Shown here one piece after another: positions 5,865 to 8,852 of a stretch of DNA of 8,852 bases. This DNA is from an uncultured Nocardiopsis sp. (GTDB taxonomy: Bacteria > Actinomycetota > Actinomycetes > Streptosporangiales > Streptosporangiaceae): the NCBI GenBank assembly GCA_937957845.1, contig CALGOD010000684.1, positions 1 to 8,852 of the forward strand, read 5' to 3'. A program made the translations under genes and the position numbers. Every line of letters begins with the position of its first letter. Within the stretch, counting starts at the first letter, position 1. The notes under the pieces are model-generated. The model was given only the letters and a program-made list of their open reading frames with translations, was not told the DNA's origin and made no database searches.

Positions 5865-7121
5865 ATGCCCGAACTCATCTTTCCTCTCGACTCGACCAAG
5901 CCGTTCACGGAACAGGAGATCATCGGGCACAACAGGTACCACCCCGACATCCCCGCCGCCGTCCGGGTGAACCCCGGAGACACCTTCCGTTTGCACTGCC
6001 GTGAGTGGTTCGACGGTGCGATCAAGAACGACGACTCGGCGGAGGACATCCGCGACGCCCCGATGTCCAAGGTGCACGCCCTGTCGGGTCCGATCCGGAT
6101 CGAGGGAGCCGAGCCCGGAGACCTCCTGCTCGTCGACATCCTGGACGTGGGGCCCCTGCCCCAGGAGGACTCCGGTCCTCTGGCCGGCCAGGGCTGGGGG
6201 TACACGGGTATCTTCGCCAAGCGCAACGGCGGATCCTTCCTGGTCGACCAGTTCCCCGACGCCTACAAGGCGGTGTGGGACTTTCGTGGTGAGGTGGCCA
6301 CGTCCCGGCATGTCCCCGGGGTCTCGTTCACGGGCATGACCCACCCGGGGCTGATGGCCACGGCCCCCTCCGCGGAACTGCTGGCCAAGTGGAACCGCAG
6401 GGAGGGCGCGCTGATCGCGACCGACCCCGACCGGGTTCCGCCGCTGGCGCTGTCGCCCGAACCGCAGGACGCGATCCTGGGGACGCTGAGCGGCGAGGAG
6501 TTCGACCGGGTGGCGGCGGAAGGCGCCAGGACGGCCCCGCCCAGGGAGAACGGCGGCAACCAGGACATCAAGAACCTCACCCGGGGAACCCGCGTGTTCT
6601 ACCCGGTGTACGTCCCCGGGGCGAACTTCTCGGTCGGAGACCTGCACTTCTCCCAGGGCGACGGGGAGATCACCTTCTGCGGCGGCATCGAGATGGGCGG
6701 GTTCATCGACCTGCACGTCGACCTGATCAAGGGCGGCATGGAGACGTACGGGGTGAGGGAGAACGCCCTGTTCATGCCGGGCAACACCCAGCCCCTGTAC
6801 TCGGAGTGGCTCGCCTTCTCCGGGATCTCGGTGACCCTGGACGGCGAACAGCGCTACCTGGACTCGCAGCTCGCCTACCAGCGGGCCTGCCTGCACGCGA
6901 TCGACTACCTGACCAAGTTCGGCTACAGCCCCGAGCAGGCCTACCTGCTCCTGGGAGCGGCGCCGATCGAGGGAAGGTTCTCCAGCGTGGTGGACATCCC
7001 CAACGCGTGCGCCACGGTCTACCTGCCGACCGCGATCTTCGACTTCGACGTACGACCGTCCGCGTCGGGTCCCGTGCGGATCGACCCGGGGATCGGTGCG
7101 CCGAGGGCCGCGGGGGAGTGA
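5865..7121 (+). CDS. fmdA: Formamidase (acetamidase/formamidase family)
   Basis: This 418-residue protein is a full-length match to FmdA-type formamidase (EC 3.5.1.49, FmdA_AmdA family), a cytoplasmic enzyme hydrolysing formamide to ammonia and formate; the Methylophilus enzyme has about the same length. Conserved stretches are the N-terminal HNRYHPDIP (22-30), GDTFRLHCREW (38-48), GWGYTGIF (110-117), FPDAYKAVWDF (130-140), GMTHPGLM (157-164), the family hallmark RTAPPRENGGNQDIKNL (222-238), HFSQGDGEITFCGGIEMGG (261-279) with the Cys that may lie in the active site, and LYSEWLAFSGISV (311-323). The ATG at 5865 follows AAAGGAT (5852-5857) by 7 nt. It forms a two-gene unit with fmdB and ends at an intrinsic terminator. 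No amide ABC transporter or regulator gene is adjacent, so the substrate may diffuse in or arise internally. Confidence 0.95.
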   Translation: MPELIFPLDSTKPFTEQEIIGHNRYHPDIPAAVRVNPGDTFRLHCREWFDGAIKNDDSAEDIRDAPMSKVHALSGPIRIEGAEPGDLLLVDILDVGPLPQEDSGPLAGQGWGYTGIFAKRNGGSFLVDQFPDAYKAVWDFRGEVATSRHVPGVSFTGMTHPGLMATAPSAELLAKWNRREGALIATDPDRVPPLALSPEPQDAILGTLSGEEFDRVAAEGARTAPPRENGGNQDIKNLTRGTRVFYPVYVPGANFSVGDLHFSQGDGEITFCGGIEMGGFIDLHVDLIKGGMETYGVRENALFMPGNTQPLYSEWLAFSGISVTLDGEQRYLDSQLAYQRACLHAIDYLTKFGYSPEQAYLLLGAAPIEGRFSSVVDIPNACATVYLPTAIFDFDVRPSASGPVRIDPGIGAPRAAGE

Positions 7122-7150
7122 GGAGACGCGGCGCCGCGCCTCCACGACAG

Positions 7151-7204
7151 AACCCGCCCAAAAGCCGGGACCCACCCGCTCCACCGGCTCAGGGCGGGTT
7201 TTCG
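7151..7204 (+). terminator. Intrinsic terminator of fmdBA
   Basis: AACCCGCCC (7151-7159) pairs perfectly with GGGCGGGTT (7192-7200), and the stem extends inward with AGCCGG (7163-7168)/CCGGCT (7184-7189) around a 15-nt loop. TTTTC follows at once. This is the clearest rho-independent terminator in the window, 30 nt after the fmdA stop. Confidence 0.88.
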
Positions 7205-7253
7205 CGTGTTCGGTACGACGGTGGTTCGTGCAATAATCCGCAGCCACGAGGGT

Positions 7254-7271
7254 AGTATCAATAATGATACT
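7254..7271. promoter_or_regulatory. Perfect AT-rich palindrome at the hicAB promoter (likely autoregulatory operator)
   Basis: AGTATCA-ATAA-TGATACT is a perfect 7-bp inverted repeat with a 4-nt spacer, 8 nt before the hicA GTG. It stands out in GC-rich DNA and covers the only -10-like sequences here (TAGTAT, AATAAT, GATACT). HicB antitoxins with ribbon-helix-helix ends commonly bind such sites to repress their own operon, so this is the natural candidate operator. Confidence 0.7.
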
Positions 7272-7279
7272 TTCATGAC

Positions 7280-7528
7280 GTGGCGAGCATCGACGACATT
7301 CTTGAACAGATGAGGAACCAGCCGACGGCGGTGCGGTTCTCCGACCTCGAACGAGTGTGTCGGCACTACTTCGGGGAAGCACGGCGAAGCAAAGGCTCCC
7401 ACCGGGTGTACAAGACACCCTGGCCCGGGGACCCCCGGGTGAACATCCAAAATGACAAGGGCAGAGCGAAGCCGTACCAGGTGAAGCAGGTCCTCGCCGC
7501 GATCACCGGATGGGAGGAAGGACTGTGA
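7280..7528 (+). CDS. hicA: HicA-type toxin (mRNA interferase family) of a HicAB toxin-antitoxin pair
   Basis: This 82-residue protein fits the HicA family, small double-stranded-RNA-binding-fold toxins that cleave mRNA and block translation. The diagnostic pattern is FSDLERVCRHYFG (20-32), then SKGSHRVYK with the expected catalytic H41, then a strand with PRVNIQ and the end motif AKPYQVKQVLAAI (63-75). The N-terminal 15 residues extend beyond the shortest HicA forms. The start is uncertain: the GTG at 7280 has no obvious Shine-Dalgarno sequence and lies very close to the promoter palindrome, so translation could be from a very short or leaderless transcript; the ATG at 7310 (MRNQP) is the alternative. 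Its stop overlaps the hicB GTG (GTGA), so the antitoxin is translationally coupled. The toxin-first order is typical of HicAB. Confidence 0.85.
   Translation: MASIDDILEQMRNQPTAVRFSDLERVCRHYFGEARRSKGSHRVYKTPWPGDPRVNIQNDKGRAKPYQVKQVLAAITGWEEGL
7512..7522 (+). promoter_or_regulatory. Strong ribosome binding site setting the hicB GTG start
   Basis: GGGAGGAAGGA within the end of hicA precedes GTG at 7525; GGAGG (7513-7517) is 7 nt away. The ATG at 7510, five codons further upstream in frame, has no such site. The strong site contrasts with the missing one before hicA and would favour an excess of antitoxin. Confidence 0.7.
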
Positions 7529-7890
7529 GTAGAGCTGATCACTACGCGTACCGTGTGCGCTGGTCGGCCGAGGACGAGGCGTACCTCGGTACGGTCGCGG
7601 AGTTCCCCTCCCTGTCCTGGCTCGCCGAGGACCGTTCCGAGGCGTTCACGGGCATCCAGGCACTCGTCGCCGACGTGGTCGAGGACATGCTCGACTCGGG
7701 CGAACAGCCTCCACAGGCGATCGCGGACCGAAGCTATTCGGGCAAGTTCATGGTCCGCGTCCCTCCGGAGGTGCACCGGGAACTCACCATCGAGGCGGCC
7801 GAGCAGAACGTGTCGCTCAACCGCTTGGTGTCCGCCCGCCTCTCCCGTCCCGTCTGCGTGGAATCCGGGAACAACGTGTCGGCGCGCTGA
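7525..7890 (+). CDS. hicB: HicB-type antitoxin with ribbon-helix-helix C-terminus
   Basis: This 121-residue protein (from GTG 7525) has the two-part HicB layout. Residues 5-65 form the degenerate RNase-H-like domain that binds HicA (YAYRVRWSAEDEAYLGTVAEFPSL, then a helix rich in A, V and D). Residues 72-107 match the ribbon-helix-helix DNA-binding form: GKFMVRVPPEVHRELTIEAAEQNVSLNRLVSARL. The protein should neutralise HicA and repress the operon, most plausibly through the palindrome at 7254-7271. It overlaps hicA by GTGA. The last 14 residues are low in conservation. A hairpin (7908-7934) follows and may end the transcript. Confidence 0.88.
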   Translation: MSRADHYAYRVRWSAEDEAYLGTVAEFPSLSWLAEDRSEAFTGIQALVADVVEDMLDSGEQPPQAIADRSYSGKFMVRVPPEVHRELTIEAAEQNVSLNRLVSARLSRPVCVESGNNVSAR

Positions 7891-7907
7891 CGTTCCCGTC
7901 CTCGCCA

Positions 7908-7934
7908 CCGGTGCGTTGCGGGCCCCGCACCCGG
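7908..7934 (+). terminator. GC hairpin after hicB, possible terminator
   Basis: CCGGTGC (7908-7914) can pair with GCACCCGG (7927-7934) with one bulged base. Alternatively TGCGG/CCGCA (7917-7921 with 7925-7929) closes a 3-nt loop. There is no T-tract. It lies between convergent genes, where bidirectional termination would be useful. Confidence 0.4.
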
Positions 7935-7939
7935 CATCA

Positions 7940-7991
7940 GAAAGCGCTGTCAGTGCTCCCATCAACACTGGAAAACGCTGTCAGTGCTTCC
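7940..7991. repeat. Two 21-bp near-identical direct repeats (31-bp period)
   Basis: Copies at 7940-7960 and 7971-7991 match at 19 of 21 positions and share the core CGCTGTCAGTGCT. The core is nearly palindromic about its middle T (CTG-T-CAG, flanked by a G/T pair and GC pairs). They fill the gap between hicB and the convergent AbiEi-like gene. Iteron-like protein sites or a remnant duplication are possible; no function is recognised. Confidence 0.7.
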
Positions 7992-8001
7992 AGCCGCACC
8001 T

Positions 8002-8852
8002 TCAACCCCGTCTGGCCGCCCGGGCGAGGACCGAAGCGATGTACCCGGGCCGGTACAGGTCCTGCCAGGTGAACCGGACGATGCGCACATGCGGGTGCCA
8101 GGTCTGAAGGTCGTTCTGCCGGATGCGGTCCCTGGCCAGCGCTCGGGGCAGGCTGTGCGGACCGAGTCCGTCCGCCTCACCGATGAGCCCCAGTTCCGCC
8201 CACCACATGTCGGCCACGGCGATGGTCCGGCCGGTGCCGTCCAGGAAACGGTGTTGGAGGTCGGTGGGTGGGAACCCCGCGTCCGCGCAGGCCAGGCGCA
8301 CCCTGGTCTCCAGAGGGCTTTCGGCCCGTCCGTCCGCCAGGGGCCGCCAACGGCGTGTGCGCACGCTTCCCTTGCGTCCACGGTTGGCCAGTACCAGTGA
8401 GGTGAGCTCCTCCTCCGTGATGAGTGCCTGGTTGAGCGCCGAGTCCATGAGGCACACGGCGGTCTCGCGGTCCACGGACAGGAGGGTGTCGCGCAGGGTC
8501 CGCCCGGGGTCGGTCAGCCGGATGGCGCCGTCGAGAGTGGTGGTCTCCTCCAGGCCGATCTCCCAGGTGTGCAGTGTGACGCGGGGACGATGACGCCTCG
8601 TCCCTGGCCCGGGGACGACCATGTGCACGGTGTGCCCGTCCCACCGGGGCAGGCCCCGTATGCCCCACAGGTGGGCAGCGGTCCGACCGCCCGCGAAGGA
8701 GCGCGGCCCCAGTGCCAGTTGGGCGGCCATGACCGACGTGTGCAGGAAACCGACGGGATCGGAACGGTCGAGGAGGGACCGCACCGAGTAGACCCCGGTG
8801 TAGGGGCTGCCCAGGGTGCCGTTGCGCCTGAGCGTGTGGACGTCGTTCTTGC
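8002..8852 (-). CDS. AbiEi-like/DUF559-like domain protein (partial, runs off the right edge)
   Basis: The frame is open from the TGA at 8002-8004 to the window edge, at least 282 codons, so the true start lies outside. Closest to the edge, the sequence around TLRRNGTLGSPYTGVYSV resembles the N-terminal helix-turn-helix of AbiEi-family antitoxin domains (type IV toxin-antitoxin). It is followed by AAQLALGPRSFAGGRTAAHLWG (8650-8730), typical of the middle part. The C-terminal 100 residues resemble the DUF559/Vsr-like nuclease fold: ESPLETRVRLA, then ADMWWAELGLIGEADG with the acidic residues expected at such a site, then RDRIRQNDLQTW and VRIVRFTWQDLYRP. A GTG at 8782-8784 is possible but would cut off the helix-turn-helix, so I do not favour it. 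No AbiEii toxin gene is adjacent on the visible side. Function (antitoxin, regulator or nuclease) is not settled for such fusions. Confidence 0.78.
   Translation of the reverse strand, partial: KNDVHTLRRNGTLGSPYTGVYSVRSLLDRSDPVGFLHTSVMAAQLALGPRSFAGGRTAAHLWGIRGLPRWDGHTVHMVVPGPGTRRHRPRVTLHTWEIGLEETTTLDGAIRLTDPGRTLRDTLLSVDRETAVCLMDSALNQALITEEELTSLVLANRGRKGSVRTRRWRPLADGRAESPLETRVRLACADAGFPPTDLQHRFLDGTGRTIAVADMWWAELGLIGEADGLGPHSLPRALARDRIRQNDLQTWHPHVRIVRFTWQDLYRPGYIASVLARAARRG

Noticed and set aside
5460..7418. A 652-codon reverse-strand open frame opposite fmdBA
   Set aside because: It is an Arg/Gly/Val-rich mirror of the formamidase genes, as is common in GC-rich DNA, shows no family motifs, and the forward genes are clear.
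7940..7991. CRISPR array
   Set aside because: There are only two copies and the spacing of 10 nt is far too short for spacers.

Overview
The window is GC-rich DNA with strong G/C bias at third codon positions, GTG as well as ATG starts, and ATGA stop/start overlaps. All of this is typical of an actinomycete. A filamentous actinomycete such as a Nocardiopsis or Streptomyces relative is an inference from protein style, because no 16S rRNA or other marker is present.

Layout, left to right. (1) The last codons of an upstream gene, followed by a strong GC hairpin (48-82). (2) A forward YbhE/YkgB-type beta-propeller lactonase (242-1330). Its leader carries a near-perfect DasR-like palindrome (185-200). 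(3) A reverse-strand gene for an Imm-5-like 'putative immunity protein' (1405-1938). (4) A 383-nt divergent intergenic region with a long three-arm inverted repeat (2069-2131), an AT-rich promoter-like stretch and a 9-bp tandem repeat. (5) A translationally coupled forward set: SMP-30/gluconolactonase (2322-3161), a divergent glucose-6-phosphate dehydrogenase-like protein (3158-4564), and a sugar-porter MFS transporter that is now a pseudogene (4561-5321). (6) A forward formamidase pair, FmdB-like zinc ribbon (5553-5840) and FmdA formamidase (5865-7121), closed by a good intrinsic terminator (7151-7204). (7) A HicA/HicB toxin-antitoxin pair (7280-7890) with a perfect AT-rich palindrome at its promoter. 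(8) A 21-bp near-repeat between convergent genes (7940-7991). (9) A reverse-strand AbiEi-like/DUF559-like protein running off the right edge.

Two metabolic themes are visible. The left half oxidises sugars: a dehydrogenase that makes a lactone, two unrelated propeller lactonases that could open it, and a former sugar importer. The dehydrogenase has lost the lysine of the classical G6PDH signature (DHYLGKE becomes DHFLGMT). Together with the coupled SMP-30 lactonase and sugar porter, this suggests a substrate other than glucose 6-phosphate. The middle releases ammonia and formate from formamide. The right end is accessory DNA (toxin-antitoxin plus AbiEi-like gene).

No RNA genes, CRISPR arrays or insertion sequences were recognised. 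The best candidates for something undescribed are the altered-active-site Zwf/SMP-30 module and the DasR-like control of the first lactonase. No single large new system is evident.
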